Source of the DNA: Bradyrhizobium frederickii | GTDB lineage: Bacteria; Pseudomonadota; Alphaproteobacteria; Rhizobiales; Xanthobacteraceae | NCBI RefSeq assembly: GCF_004570865.1 | Contig: NZ_SPQS01000005.1 | Location: 186,001 to 250,000, forward strand | Direction: 5' to 3' | Length of the DNA: 64,000 bases | Position numbers and translations under genes: made by a program | The notes under the pieces: generated by a model | Seen by the model: the letters and a program-made list of their open reading frames with translations, nothing else | Told to the model about the DNA's origin: nothing | Database searches by the model: none | Shown here: positions 28,194 to 37,272 of the stretch, piece by piece | Position numbering within the stretch: the first letter of the stretch is position 1 | How the letters are laid out: every line of letters begins with the position of its first letter

Positions 28194-29012
28194 CTATTCG
28201 CCGCTCGAGAGCAGCGAGCCGTGTTTTCTGGCGCTGCGCAAAAGGGCAAGGAATGCCCCAAAAGATGCAACGAGAAGCGCGGCATTGATGGCCAATGCAT
28301 CCAGCATCAGGTCGGCGCGAAAGGTGTTTTCGATCAGCAGCGCGCGCATTCCTTCGAACACGTAAGTCGGCGGCAGCGTCCAGGCGACGTATTGCAGCCA
28401 AGCCGGCAGCACGCTGACCGGATAGTAGATGCAGGCGAGCGGCATGATCGCGAACATCAGGGTCCAGACGATGCTCTCGGCGCCAAGGCCGTTTCGCAGC
28501 ACGAGACCCGAGACGAAGATGCCGACCGACCAGCTCGTGAAGATCAGGTTGCAGAAGAACGCGATCAGCGGCAGGCCGAGCGCATAGACGTTGAAGTGAA
28601 ACAGGAACAGCGCCAGCAGCGTCATCGGGATCACCCCGATCGCGAGCCGGATCAGGCTCATGACCATCAGCGACAACAGAAACTCGATCGGCTTGAGCGG
28701 GCTCATCATGAGGTTGCCGAGATTGCGCGCCCACATCTCTTCCAGAAACGAGATGGAGAAGCCGAGCTGGCCGCGGAACAGGATGTCCCAGAGGATGACG
28801 GCGCCGATCAGCGTGCCGCCGGCGCGCGCGAAGAAACTGGCGTTCTCGGCGATGTAGAGCTGGAGGAAGCCCCAGGTGATGACCTGCAGCGCCGGCCAGT
28901 ACAACAGCTCGAGCAGGCGCGGCCAGGACGACAGCAGCAGGTACCAATAGCGCAGGATCATCGCGCCGATACGGTGCACGGAGATGCCGTGGTGGAGGGA
29001 GATGTCGGTCAT
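28194..29012 (-). CDS. ABC-2 type transporter permease
   Basis: A 272-aa inner-membrane protein with six predicted helices, the permease half of an ABC-2 exporter. It contains LLYWPALQVITWGFLQLYI and the conserved ABC-2 region IYYPVSVLPAWLQYVAWTLPPTYVFEGMR. Family members export polysaccharides, lipids or drugs. The partner ATPase lies upstream on the same strand, separated by a 150-bp palindromic repeat. I chose MTDISLHHG (29012); the frame continues upstream into the repeat, where codons read DSGLALRAP. Confidence 0.9.
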   Translation of the reverse strand: MTDISLHHGISVHRIGAMILRYWYLLLSSWPRLLELLYWPALQVITWGFLQLYIAENASFFARAGGTLIGAVILWDILFRGQLGFSISFLEEMWARNLGNLMMSPLKPIEFLLSLMVMSLIRLAIGVIPMTLLALFLFHFNVYALGLPLIAFFCNLIFTSWSVGIFVSGLVLRNGLGAESIVWTLMFAIMPLACIYYPVSVLPAWLQYVAWTLPPTYVFEGMRALLIENTFRADLMLDALAINAALLVASFGAFLALLRSARKHGSLLSSGE

Positions 29013-29041
29013 GGGGCAAACCCGTAGCCCGGATGGAGCTT

Positions 29042-29190
29042 CGTCATTCCGGGGCGCGCGGAGCGCGAGCCCGGAATCCATAACCGCAGGCGGCGGCTGC
29101 GGGACGAGGCTGATAACTCCCGGTCTTCGCCAAATCCAGCCCTGTGGTTATGGATCCCGGGCTCGCGACTATGTCGCGCCCCGGGATGAC
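29042..29190. repeat. family A composite palindromic repeat inside the ABC-2 gene pair
   Basis: Outer arms CGTCATTCCGGGGCGCGCGG / CGCGCCCCGGGATGAC; inner arms GGAATCCATAACCGCAGG / CCTGTGGTTATGGATCCC; the core includes CCCGGTCTTCGCCAAATCC. The core resembles those of copies at 32840, 42470 and 48388. Confidence 0.8.
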
Positions 29191-29223
29191 AGGATCGATC
29201 CGGGCTAAAATTGCGGCTCCCCC

Positions 29224-30027
29224 TCACCGCGTCGCCTCCTTCGCGCCGTTCACCCGGCCGCGCGCGACGTCGAGAAAAACCTCCTCCAGCGTGGTGCGGT
29301 TGTAGCGGGCCATGATCGCCTCGGGCGTGTCGTCGTCCTCGATGCGGCCGCGCTTCATGATGATGACGCGGTCGCAGAGCCGCTCGACCTCGAGCATGTT
29401 GTGCGACGCCAAAAGGATGGTGGCGTTGTTGTCCCTGCGATAGCGCTCCAGATGCGCCCGCACCCAGTCGGCGGTATCGGGGTCGAGCGAGGCGGTCGGC
29501 TCGTCCAGCAGCAAGAGCTCGGGCTGGTTGATCAGCGCCTTGGCAAGCGCGACGCGGGTCTTCTGCCCGGCGGACAGCTTGCCGTTGGCACGATCGATGA
29601 AGTCGGTGAGATCGAGATCGTCGGCGAGCTCGGCGATGCGCCCGGCGAGGTTATTCACCGCATAGAGCCTGCCGAACACGGTGAGGTTCTGCCGCACCGT
29701 GAGCCGCATCGGCATGTCGACATAGGGGCTTTCGAAGTTCATCCGCCCCAGCACCGCGGCGCTCTCCTCGGGCATTCGATGGCCGAGCACCTGCACGCGG
29801 CCGGAGGTCGGCAGCACCAGGCCCATGATCATCGCGATGGTCGTGGTCTTGCCGGCGCCGTTGCCGCCCAGAAGCCCGGTGATGCTGCCGCGCGGCAGCG
29901 AAAAGGAGATGTCGTCGACGGCACGGGTCTGCTTGTAGACCTTGACGAGATGATCGACCGCGATCGCCGCGGACAGGCTGCGATCCGCGACAGTCGGCCG
30001 GCTTGAAGCGTCGTCATTCTCGGTCAT
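29224..30027 (-). CDS. ABC transporter ATP-binding protein (ABC-2 exporter)
   Basis: A 267-aa ATPase that powers the ABC-2 permease encoded next. Walker A is GLLGGNGAGKTTT, the signature motif is NGKLSAGQKTRVALAKAL with Walker B LLLLDEPTASLDPD, and the switch is ASHNMLEVERLCDRV. It starts at MTENDDASS (30027); the longer frame to 30510 runs antisense through regS and is not protein-like. It is divergent from regS with about 100 bp between. Confidence 0.93.
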   Translation of the reverse strand: MTENDDASSRPTVADRSLSAAIAVDHLVKVYKQTRAVDDISFSLPRGSITGLLGGNGAGKTTTIAMIMGLVLPTSGRVQVLGHRMPEESAAVLGRMNFESPYVDMPMRLTVRQNLTVFGRLYAVNNLAGRIAELADDLDLTDFIDRANGKLSAGQKTRVALAKALINQPELLLLDEPTASLDPDTADWVRAHLERYRRDNNATILLASHNMLEVERLCDRVIIMKRGRIEDDDTPEAIMARYNRTTLEEVFLDVARGRVNGAKEATR

Positions 30028-30133
30028 GCTGACCGTTCTTCTGCTATTGCGGCAGGGAGCGCAAGGCTTGTAATCCGGTGGTTCCGCGAGCCCAGCGTTT
30101 GTGACTTTGGAAGGCGCCGCCACATTGGCCGAT

Positions 30134-31456
30134 ATGACCGAAATTGCCGCTTCGAGCTTCCGCCACGCGCAGCGGCATATCCGCCTGGACACGATCCTGC
30201 GGCTGCGCTGGCTCGCGGTGCTGGGCCAGCTCGCTGCGATCTTCATCGTGGCGCAGGGGTTGGAATTCAACGTCGAGATCGTCCCCTGCGTCAGCATCAT
30301 CGCCTTGTCGGCGGCGGTGAATCTGGGGCTCCAGACCGCGGCCAACCCGATGCAGCGGCTGGAGCCGGTGCAGGCGGCCGGCCTGCTCGCACTGAACATC
30401 GTGGAACTGGCCGGCCTGTTGTATTTCACCGGCGGCTTGCAGAACCCGTTCTCGTTCCTGTTCCTCGCGCCGGTGCTGATCTCGGCCACGGCCCTGCCGG
30501 CGCGCTTCACCTTCGGCCTCGGCGTGCTTGCGGTCGCCTGCGCCTCGGTGCTGTTCTTCTTCCACCTGCCGCTGCCATGGGATTCAGACGATCCGCTGGT
30601 GCTGCCGCCGATCTATCTCGTCGGTGTCTGGCTTTCCATCGTGCTCGCGATCGGCGTCACCAGCCTCTACTCCTTCCAGGTGACCGAAGAAGCGCGCAAG
30701 CTCGCGGACGCGCTGGCCGCGACCGAGCTGGTGCTGACGCGCGAGCAGCATCTGACCCAGCTCGACGGCCTTGCCGCTGCCGCCGCGCACGAGCTCGGCA
30801 CGCCGCTCGCCACGATCTTCTTGATCTCGCGCGAGCTGGAAAAGACGGTGAAGGACGCCAGCATCGCCGCCGATCTGAAGACGCTGCGCGAGCAAACCCA
30901 GCGCTGTCGCGACATCCTGAGCAAGATCACCCAGCTCTCCCCCACCGGTGCGCCGTTCGACCGCATGAAGCTGTCGGAGTTGATCGAGGAGGTGGTGGCC
31001 CCGCACCGCGATTTCGGCGTCGAGATCAAGGTGCGGATCGCGGTCGCCGTCGTGACCGAACCGGTCGGTTCCCGCAATCCGGCGATCCTCTACGGTGTCG
31101 GCAACATCGTCGAGAACGCGGTCGATTTCGCTCGCACCACCGTCGAGGTGAACGCGTGGTGGAATAAGGACATCATCGAACTCGTGATCTCCGATGACGG
31201 TCCCGGCATTCCCCCTGATATCCTGAACCGGATCGGCGAGCCCTATCTGTCGCGGCGGCGAACCGTGGACGACGGCGGAGGTGAACGACGCGGCCTCGGA
31301 TTGGGCGTGTTCATCGCGCGCACATTGCTCGAACGCACCGGCGCCAAGGTCTCGTTTACCAACCGGACCTTTCCGGAACACGGTGCCGTGGTCCAGATCA
31401 GTTGGCCGCGACAACGATTTGAGACTATCGAGACCCTGGAAGAAACAATAGGATAG
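30134..31456 (+). CDS. regS: RegB/RegS-type redox sensor histidine kinase
   Basis: A 440-aa membrane kinase of the RegB/PrrB/RegS family that adjusts respiration, carbon and nitrogen fixation genes to redox state. Six membrane helices fill the first about 190 residues. The quinone-site heptapeptide GGLQNPF is intact (100-106). The phosphorylated His219 lies in the typical RegB H-box AAAAHELGTPLATI. The redox cysteine is Cys258 in QRCRDIL. ATP-binding motifs NIVENAVDFA and DDGPGIPPDI are present. I started at MTEIAASS (30134); an upstream GTG at 30101 is possible. The partner regR follows after a repeat with a strong hairpin. Confidence 0.94.
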   Translation: MTEIAASSFRHAQRHIRLDTILRLRWLAVLGQLAAIFIVAQGLEFNVEIVPCVSIIALSAAVNLGLQTAANPMQRLEPVQAAGLLALNIVELAGLLYFTGGLQNPFSFLFLAPVLISATALPARFTFGLGVLAVACASVLFFFHLPLPWDSDDPLVLPPIYLVGVWLSIVLAIGVTSLYSFQVTEEARKLADALAATELVLTREQHLTQLDGLAAAAAHELGTPLATIFLISRELEKTVKDASIAADLKTLREQTQRCRDILSKITQLSPTGAPFDRMKLSELIEEVVAPHRDFGVEIKVRIAVAVVTEPVGSRNPAILYGVGNIVENAVDFARTTVEVNAWWNKDIIELVISDDGPGIPPDILNRIGEPYLSRRRTVDDGGGERRGLGLGVFIARTLLERTGAKVSFTNRTFPEHGAVVQISWPRQRFETIETLEETIG

Positions 31457-31457
31457 G

Positions 31458-31545
31458 GCATGATCCGGAAAGGCACTCAGCGGTTTTCCGACACGATCAT
31501 GCTGAAAGCGAGAATCGCAAGCGCGATGAGGATTCATCGCGCTTG
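31458..31545. repeat. family E repeat with 12-bp hairpin between regS and regR
   Basis: GCATGATCCGGAAA ... TTTTCCGACACGATCATGC (31458-31502) is followed by a perfect hairpin, CAAGCGCGATGA-GGAT-TCATCGCGCTTG (31518-31545). Both parts recall a dispersed rhizobial intergenic element (recollection, not searched). It could attenuate or process the regSR mRNA. Confidence 0.7.
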
Positions 31546-31650
31546 AGGCCGCGACCTTGCGTCGCACAACGGGGCCGATCGACTATCGGCGGCCTTGGCA
31601 CCGCCCGATAGCAAGGCCATATGTCAACGCGCTGGAGAGAGGACCAAACC

Positions 31651-32205
31651 TTGAACGCCATCGCCGAATTGAACGAACAGGCCGACCGCTCGCTGCTCAT
31701 CGTGGAGGACGACAAGCCGTTCCTGGAGCGCCTGTCGCGCGCCATGGAAACGCGGGGCTTTACGGTGACCTCCTGCGATACCGTCTCGGACGGACTTGCG
31801 CAGATCGGCAAAGCCGCGCCCGCATTCGCCGTCGTGGACCTGCGGCTGGGCGACGGCAACGGCCTCGACGTGGTCTCGGCGCTGAAGAAGAAGCGTCCGG
31901 ATGCGCGCGCGATCGTGTTGACCGGTTACGGCAACATCGCCACCGCCGTTACCGCGGTGAAGATGGGCGCGGTCGATTATCTCTCCAAGCCCGCGGATGC
32001 CGACGACGTGGTCGCGGCGCTGCTGTCGACCAACGCGGAGAAATCCGAGCTGCCCGCCAACCCGATGTCGGCGGACCGCGTGCGCTGGGAGCACATCCAG
32101 CGCATCTATGAGATGTGCAACCGTAACGTCTCCGAGACGGCGCGCCGGCTCAACATGCACCGCCGCACCCTGCAGCGCATCTTGGCCAAGCGCGCGCCAA
32201 GGTAA
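31651..32205 (+). CDS. regR: RegA/RegR-type response regulator
   Basis: A 184-aa DNA-binding regulator, partner of RegS; in Bradyrhizobium RegR is known to activate fixR-nifA and other redox-responsive genes. The receiver domain carries DD near residue 22, the phosphorylated Asp63 (VVDLRLGDGNG), Thr (VLTGYGN) and Lys (LSKPAD). A proline linker and a Fis-like HTH (NVSETARRLNMHRRTLQRIL) complete it, and the HTH is of the strongly conserved RegA type. I chose the TTG at 31651 (GAGAGG eight bases upstream) because the length then matches the family; an ATG at 31621 adds ten unlike residues. Confidence 0.95.
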   Translation: MNAIAELNEQADRSLLIVEDDKPFLERLSRAMETRGFTVTSCDTVSDGLAQIGKAAPAFAVVDLRLGDGNGLDVVSALKKKRPDARAIVLTGYGNIATAVTAVKMGAVDYLSKPADADDVVAALLSTNAEKSELPANPMSADRVRWEHIQRIYEMCNRNVSETARRLNMHRRTLQRILAKRAPR

Positions 32206-32211
32206 CGGTGT

Positions 32212-32302
32212 CGTAGGGTGGGCAAAGGCGCAAAGCGCCGTGCCCACGATCTGTCAGGGTTGGATGGAGATCGTGGGCACGCTTCGCTTTGCCCACGCTA
32301 CG
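32212..32302. repeat. family C repeat
   Basis: CGTAGGGTGGGCAAAGGCGC ... CGTGCCCACGAT faces ATCGTGGGCACGCTTCGCTTTGCCCACGCTACG. The arms are nearly perfect. It lies between the convergent regR and mmcB genes and could terminate both. Confidence 0.8.
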
Positions 32303-32317
32303 GCAGCTCGACTGCTG

Positions 32318-32809
32318 CTACTCCCAAAATTCCGCGTGGCCTTGCGGATCGACCAGCCGGTTGATCCGCAGCGCTGCCGCCATTCCAAACCGCACCGTCA
32401 TCTGCTTGCGCGTGGCGGCGGCGAGCTTGTGCTCGGGCGCTTCGCAATGCAGGTAGGCGCCATAGGCGTCGGCGACGATCAGGCCGGTGTCTTGCGGAAA
32501 GATCTCGCACGGCAGGTCCTGCGTGAAGGCGAAGAACAACCGGTCGCAATGGGCGCGGTATTCGTGCCATTTCTGGTCGGCACGCAGATCCTCCACCGAC
32601 GATTTGATCTCGACGATCCAGATCTCGCCGCGTTCGTTCAGCGCCACCAGATCAGCGCGCCGGCCCGAGGGCAGCGGCAATTCGCTGATGCAGGAGAAGC
32701 CGAGCGAGCGCAAAAGCCGCGAGGTGCCGCGCGCGATCGCGAGCGCCGTCTCGGATTGGCGGCGGTCGGGCGGTGGAACGAGGGAGAGGTTGCGGGCAGT
32801 GCTGTCCAT
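32318..32809 (-). CDS. MmcB-family DNA repair protein
   Basis: A 163-aa protein of the MmcB family, a nuclease-like fold linked in Caulobacter to the DNA damage response. The PD-(D/E)XK-type core is visible: RRADLVALNERGEIWIVEIK (Asp then Glu-x-Lys), followed by KWHEYRAHCDRLFFAF. It sits beside regR but convergent, with no functional link evident. The ATG at 32809 has no clear ribosome-binding site; frames upstream run into a palindromic repeat. Confidence 0.82.
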   Translation of the reverse strand: MDSTARNLSLVPPPDRRQSETALAIARGTSRLLRSLGFSCISELPLPSGRRADLVALNERGEIWIVEIKSSVEDLRADQKWHEYRAHCDRLFFAFTQDLPCEIFPQDTGLIVADAYGAYLHCEAPEHKLAAATRKQMTVRFGMAAALRINRLVDPQGHAEFWE

Positions 32810-32839
32810 GGCGGGGAGGATAGCCGATTCCGTTCTACC

Positions 32840-32986
32840 CGTCATTCCGGGCGCGCGAAGCGCGAGCCCGGAATCCATAGCCACAGGGAGTGGTGTGAGG
32901 CGCCGCGGGCAGCTCCGAAGCGTCGCAAAACTCCTTCCCGTGGTTATGGATCCCGGGCTCGCGCCAAGTGCGCGCCCCGGGACGAC
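32840..32986. repeat. family A composite palindromic repeat
   Basis: Outer arms CGTCATTCCGGGCGCGCGAAG / GTGCGCGCCCCGGGACGAC, inner arms GGAATCCATAGCCACAGGG / CCCGTGGTTATGGATCCC, with core CTCCGAAGCGTCGCAAAACTCC. It separates mmcB from the divergent GH13 gene. Confidence 0.8.
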
Positions 32987-33072
32987 AGCGAGGGTGGAGC
33001 GGGAACCTCCCCTTCCCCACGCACTTATCACGCAGCCGCCGGACCTCGGCGGAACCCCGAGGCGGCGCGTGC

Positions 33073-34773
33073 ATGATCGACGATCTCTGGTACAAGAACG
33101 GCGTGATCTACTGCCTGTCGGTCGGCTCCTATATGGATGCCAACGGCGACGGCATCGGCGATTTCAAGGGCCTGCTCCGCCGGCTCGACTATCTGCATGG
33201 GCTCGGCATCACCACGATCTGGCTGATGCCGTTCCAGAGCTCGCCGGGCCGCGACGACGGTTACGACATCGCGGATTATTACAGCGTCGATCCCCGCTAC
33301 GGCACGCTCGGCGATTTCGTCGAGTTCACCCATGGCTGCAAGCAGCGCGGCATCCGCATCATCATCGACCTCGTCGTCAACCACACCTCGGACCAGCATC
33401 ACTGGTTCAAGGAGGCGCGGCGCGACAAGGCCTCGCCCTACCGCGACTGGTATGTGTGGTCCGACACGAAGCCGGCCGGCGCCAACAAGGGCATGGTGTT
33501 TCCCGGCGTGCAGAAATCGACCTGGACGCGCGATAAGGAAGCCGGCGCGTACTACTTCCACCGCTTCTACGATTTCCAGCCCGATCTCAACACCTCGAAC
33601 CCGCATGTGCAGGCCGAGATTCTCAAGATCATGGGCTTCTGGATCCAGCTCGGCGTCTCCGGCTTCCGCATGGACGCGGTGCCCTTCGTGATCGCGACCA
33701 AGGGCGCCAAGGTGAAGAAGCCGGTCGAGCAATATGACATGCTGCGCGCGTTCCGCGAATTCCTGCAATGGCGGCAGGGCGACGCCATCATCCTCGCCGA
33801 GGCCAACGTGCTGCCGAAGACGGACATGGAATATTTCGGCCATGACGCCGACCGCATGCACATGATGTTCAACTTCCACGTCAACCAGCACCTGTTCTAT
33901 GCGCTGGCCTCAGCCGATTCGCGGCCCCTGGCGAAGGCGCTGAAGGCGACCAAGCCGCGGCCGGCCACCGCGCAATGGGGCCTGTTCCTGCGCAATCACG
34001 ACGAGCTCGATCTGGGACGCCTGACCAAGGCGCAACGCGACGCAGTGTTCAAGGCATTCGGTCCCGACAAGGACATGCAGCTCTACGACCGCGGCATCCG
34101 CCGCCGTCTCGCGCCGATGCTGGGCGGCGACCGCCGGCGGCTCGAGCTCGCCTACAGCCTGATGTGCACGCTGCCGGGAACGCCCGTGATCCGCTATGGC
34201 GACGAGATCGCGATGGGCGATGATCTCTCGCTGCCCGAGCGCAATTGCGCGCGCACGCCGATGCAATGGTCGACCGAGCCGCATGGCGGCTTCACCAAGA
34301 GCGACAGGCCGGCCTGCCCTGTCATCGACAAGGGCCCGTACGGCTATCCGCATGTCAACGTCGCCAAACAGCGGCGCGACCCGAATTCCATGCTGAACTG
34401 GACCGAGCGCATCGTCCGCATGCGGAAAGAGGTGCCGGAGGTCGGCTGGGGCGATTTCGCCATCATCGCGACGCGCGATCCCGCCGTGTTCATCATGCGC
34501 TACGACTGGCGCAACAACTCGGTGCTGTTCGTGCACAATCTCGACGAGAAGCCGCGCGAGATCGCGTTCTCGGCGGGGCTGCCCGGCGAGACCGGCGCGC
34601 ACCTGATCAATCTGCTCGCCGAGGACCACAGCCACGCCGACAAGCGCGGCCAGCACCGCGTCGTGCTGGAGCCCTATGGCTATCGCTGGTACCGCGTCGG
34701 CGGGCTGGATTATCTGTTGAAGCGGAGCGATATCGACGGCGATAAAGCGCGGGGGAAGAAGCATCCGGGGTGA
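33073..34773 (+). CDS. GH13 alpha-glucan enzyme, trehalose synthase-like
   Basis: A 566-aa TIM-barrel enzyme of family GH13. The catalytic triad is Asp201 (FRMDAVPF, nucleophile), Glu243 (ILAEANVLP, acid/base) and Asp310 (RNHDELDL). The opening WYKNGVIYCLSVGSYMDANGDGIGDFKGL and the NWTERIVRMRKEVPEVGWG region resemble trehalose synthases (maltose to trehalose), which are usually the same length. It lacks the maltokinase fusion sometimes found. I started at MIDDLW (33073). It is convergent with a second GH13 gene, suggesting handling of maltose/trehalose-type sugars. An amylase or sucrose-phosphorylase-like activity is not excluded. Confidence 0.88.
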   Translation: MIDDLWYKNGVIYCLSVGSYMDANGDGIGDFKGLLRRLDYLHGLGITTIWLMPFQSSPGRDDGYDIADYYSVDPRYGTLGDFVEFTHGCKQRGIRIIIDLVVNHTSDQHHWFKEARRDKASPYRDWYVWSDTKPAGANKGMVFPGVQKSTWTRDKEAGAYYFHRFYDFQPDLNTSNPHVQAEILKIMGFWIQLGVSGFRMDAVPFVIATKGAKVKKPVEQYDMLRAFREFLQWRQGDAIILAEANVLPKTDMEYFGHDADRMHMMFNFHVNQHLFYALASADSRPLAKALKATKPRPATAQWGLFLRNHDELDLGRLTKAQRDAVFKAFGPDKDMQLYDRGIRRRLAPMLGGDRRRLELAYSLMCTLPGTPVIRYGDEIAMGDDLSLPERNCARTPMQWSTEPHGGFTKSDRPACPVIDKGPYGYPHVNVAKQRRDPNSMLNWTERIVRMRKEVPEVGWGDFAIIATRDPAVFIMRYDWRNNSVLFVHNLDEKPREIAFSAGLPGETGAHLINLLAEDHSHADKRGQHRVVLEPYGYRWYRVGGLDYLLKRSDIDGDKARGKKHPG

Positions 34774-34790
34774 TGTATCGACACCCTCCG

Positions 34791-34840
34791 CCGTCGTCCC
34801 GGACAAGCTCGCCTCGGGCGCGCAGATCCGGGACGACGAC
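34791..34840. repeat. short palindromic repeat between the two GH13 genes
   Basis: CGTCGTCCCGGACAAGCTC faces CAGATCCGGGACGACGAC. It is a minimal family-A-like hairpin and a likely bidirectional terminator for the convergent genes. Confidence 0.6.
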
Positions 34841-36438
34841 TAGGGTGGAGCGACGATGACGCCCTCATTGCCGCGCAAATCCAGCACGCCTTCGATCTGC
34901 TCGCCCTCACGATCCAGGAAAGTCGACAGCAATATCCTGCTGCCGAAGCGGACCGCGCTGGTCGTCACGGTGACCGGGGCCGCACCGAGATTGAGCGCCA
35001 CGATCACCGCCTTGCCCTCGGCCTGCCGCCGATAGACCAGGAGATCGCCTTGCGCGGCGATCGGATCATAATCGCCCGCGACCAGCGGCGGGCAACTCTG
35101 CCGCAAGCCGATCAGGCGCTTGTAGAGGTTGAGGATCGAGTGCGCATCGGCTTCGAGATTGGCGACATTGTCACGCACATAATGCTCGGGCAGCGGCAGC
35201 CAGGGCCGCACGGCGGAGAAGCCAGCAAATTCGGACGCATCCCATTGCATTGGTGTGCGGCAGCCGTCGCGGCCGACGCCGATGCCGGGCACGTTCTTTT
35301 CGAAGGGATCGCGGACATCCTCCGGCGCGATGGTTACCTGGTGCATGCCGATCTCGTCGCCGTAATAGAGCGTCGGTGTGCCACGCAGCGTCAGCAGCAA
35401 CATAGCGGCGACGCGCGCCTGCTCCGTGCCGACGCGGCTCGCAACGCGTGGACGATCATGATTGCCGAGCACCCAGTTCGGCCAGGCGCCGCGCGGCAGG
35501 GCCTTCTCGTAATCCTCGATGATCCTCTCGATCGAGCGCGCGCTCCAGAACGTCGAGAGCAGCGCGAAGTTGAACGGCATCTGCGCGCCGGTGAGGTCGT
35601 TGCCGTAATAGGCCATGAGCCGGTGCAGCGGCAGATAGATCTCGCCGATCAGGACGCGCGCGCGATACGCATCGGTGACCCGGCGCATTTCGGCGATGAC
35701 ATCGTGCACCTCCGGCTGGTCGGTGGAATATTGCGTCAGGATCTTCTCGTTCGGCGGCCGGCCCTCGACGTAATGCGGGTTCGGCGGATTGTCGCGGAAT
35801 TCGGCGTCCTTGACGAGATGCCAGATGACGTCGACGCGGAAGCCGTCGACGCCCTTCTCCAGCCAGAACCGCATCACGTCGTAGATGGCGTCGCGGACGT
35901 CCGGATTGCGCCAGTTCAGATCCGGCTGCTGGGCGAGGAAGGCGTGGTAGTAATATTGGCCCGTGGTCTCGTCGAACTGCCACGCGCTGCCGCCGAACTC
36001 GGACAGCCAATTGTTCGGCACGCCGCCGTCAGGCGCGGGATCGCGCCAGACGTACCAATCGCGCTTGGGATTGTCGCGCGAGGCGCGGCTTTCGACGAAC
36101 CAGGGATGCCGGTCCGAGGTGTGGTTCGGCACGAGATCGAGGATCAGCTTCAGGCCGTTGTCATGGACCGCCGCGATCAGCGCATCGAAATCGGCCATCG
36201 TGCCGAACAGCGGCTCGATGTCGGTATAGTCCGAGATGTCGTAGCCGAAATCGGCCATGGGCGACGGGAAGATCGGCGACAGCCAGATCGCGTCGACACC
36301 GAGCGATTTCACATAAGGCAGCCGCCGCAAGATGCCGGCGAGATCGCCGACGCCGTCACCGTTCGAATCCTGAAACGAGCGCGGGTAGATCTGATAGAAG
36401 ATGCCGTCGCGCCACCAATTCTCGTTGTCGTGAGCCAT
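34840..36438 (-). CDS. GH13 alpha-glucosidase (oligo-1,6-glucosidase-like)
   Basis: A 532-aa exo-acting alpha-glucosidase. It begins WWRDGIFYQIYPRSFQDSNGDGVGDLAGI, the standard start of GH13_23/30-type alpha-glucosidases. The triad is Asp in FRVDVIWHL, Glu in IGEIYLP and Asp in GNHDRPRV. Substrate-selecting loop features such as RTPMQWD are present. There is no signal peptide, so it is cytoplasmic. I chose the ATG at 36438 (MAHDNENWW), since the longer frame to 36489 adds no family sequence. Likely substrates are maltose, sucrose or isomaltose; exact preference unknown. Confidence 0.9.
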   Translation of the reverse strand: MAHDNENWWRDGIFYQIYPRSFQDSNGDGVGDLAGILRRLPYVKSLGVDAIWLSPIFPSPMADFGYDISDYTDIEPLFGTMADFDALIAAVHDNGLKLILDLVPNHTSDRHPWFVESRASRDNPKRDWYVWRDPAPDGGVPNNWLSEFGGSAWQFDETTGQYYYHAFLAQQPDLNWRNPDVRDAIYDVMRFWLEKGVDGFRVDVIWHLVKDAEFRDNPPNPHYVEGRPPNEKILTQYSTDQPEVHDVIAEMRRVTDAYRARVLIGEIYLPLHRLMAYYGNDLTGAQMPFNFALLSTFWSARSIERIIEDYEKALPRGAWPNWVLGNHDRPRVASRVGTEQARVAAMLLLTLRGTPTLYYGDEIGMHQVTIAPEDVRDPFEKNVPGIGVGRDGCRTPMQWDASEFAGFSAVRPWLPLPEHYVRDNVANLEADAHSILNLYKRLIGLRQSCPPLVAGDYDPIAAQGDLLVYRRQAEGKAVIVALNLGAAPVTVTTSAVRFGSRILLSTFLDREGEQIEGVLDLRGNEGVIVAPP

Positions 36439-36599
36439 GCCGGAAGACCACCCAAAATCTGCCTCTCGCGCGGAAGAACGCGACAACACCGCCCGGGTTC
36501 AAATTGGCAGGCCAATTGGGACGGCCGTGTGACTATTGTTCCGGGGTCCGGTACGAATCTTTTGCTTGGCGGCCTGGCAAAAATCGGCATTGTGACGCC

Positions 36600-37268
36600 A
36601 TGACCGAGCAAAATGACACCAAAGCCAAGGCCGGCGCGATCATCGTCCCCGTGACGCTGTTCGAGCAGAACTGCACCATCATCTGGGACGAGCCATCCAA
36701 GAAGGCCGTGGTGATCGATCCCGGCGGGGACGTGCCGAAGATTCTGGACGCGATCGAGCAGACCGGCGTCACCGTGGAGAAGATCTGGCTGACCCACGGC
36801 CATATCGACCATGTCGGCGGCGCAGCCGATTTGCGCGACGCGCTGAAGGTGCCGATCGAGGGACCGCATGAAGCGGACAAATTCCTGCTCGACAACGTGG
36901 TCGAAAGCGGCGCGCGCTTCGGCATGACCGGCGTGCGCAACTTCGCGCCCGACCGCTGGCTCAACGAGGGCGACACCGTGTCGATCGGCGATCTCAAGTT
37001 CGACATCTTCCACTGCCCCGGCCACTCGCCGGGCAGCGTGGTGTTCTTCAACAAGGAGCTGCGCTTTGCCCATGTCGGCGACGTTCTGTTCGCGGGCTCG
37101 GTCGGACGCACCGATTTGCCCGGCGGCAGTCATGCGACCCTGATCAATTCGATCAAGACAAAGCTGCTGCCGCTCGGCGACGACGTCGGCTTCATCTGCG
37201 GCCATGGCGCCGGCTCGAGCATCGGCCAGGAGCGCATGACCAATCCGTTCATTACCGGAGAGATGTGA
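36600..37268 (+). CDS. MBL-fold metallo-hydrolase (glyoxalase II-like)
   Basis: A 222-aa metallo-beta-lactamase-fold hydrolase. The metal motif THGHIDHVGG (His66, His68, Asp70, His71) is intact, followed by HCPGHSPGSVVF, HVGDVLFAGSVGR and CGHGAGSSIG. It matches the YcbL-type glyoxalase II-like group, which act on thioesters such as S-lactoylglutathione. No glyoxalase I is adjacent. It starts at MTEQNDTK (36600) with a weak ribosome-binding site and is divergent from the alpha-glucosidase gene. It ends five bases before the convergent HxlR gene. Confidence 0.88.
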   Translation: MTEQNDTKAKAGAIIVPVTLFEQNCTIIWDEPSKKAVVIDPGGDVPKILDAIEQTGVTVEKIWLTHGHIDHVGGAADLRDALKVPIEGPHEADKFLLDNVVESGARFGMTGVRNFAPDRWLNEGDTVSIGDLKFDIFHCPGHSPGSVVFFNKELRFAHVGDVLFAGSVGRTDLPGGSHATLINSIKTKLLPLGDDVGFICGHGAGSSIGQERMTNPFITGEM

Positions 37269-37272
37269 GATT

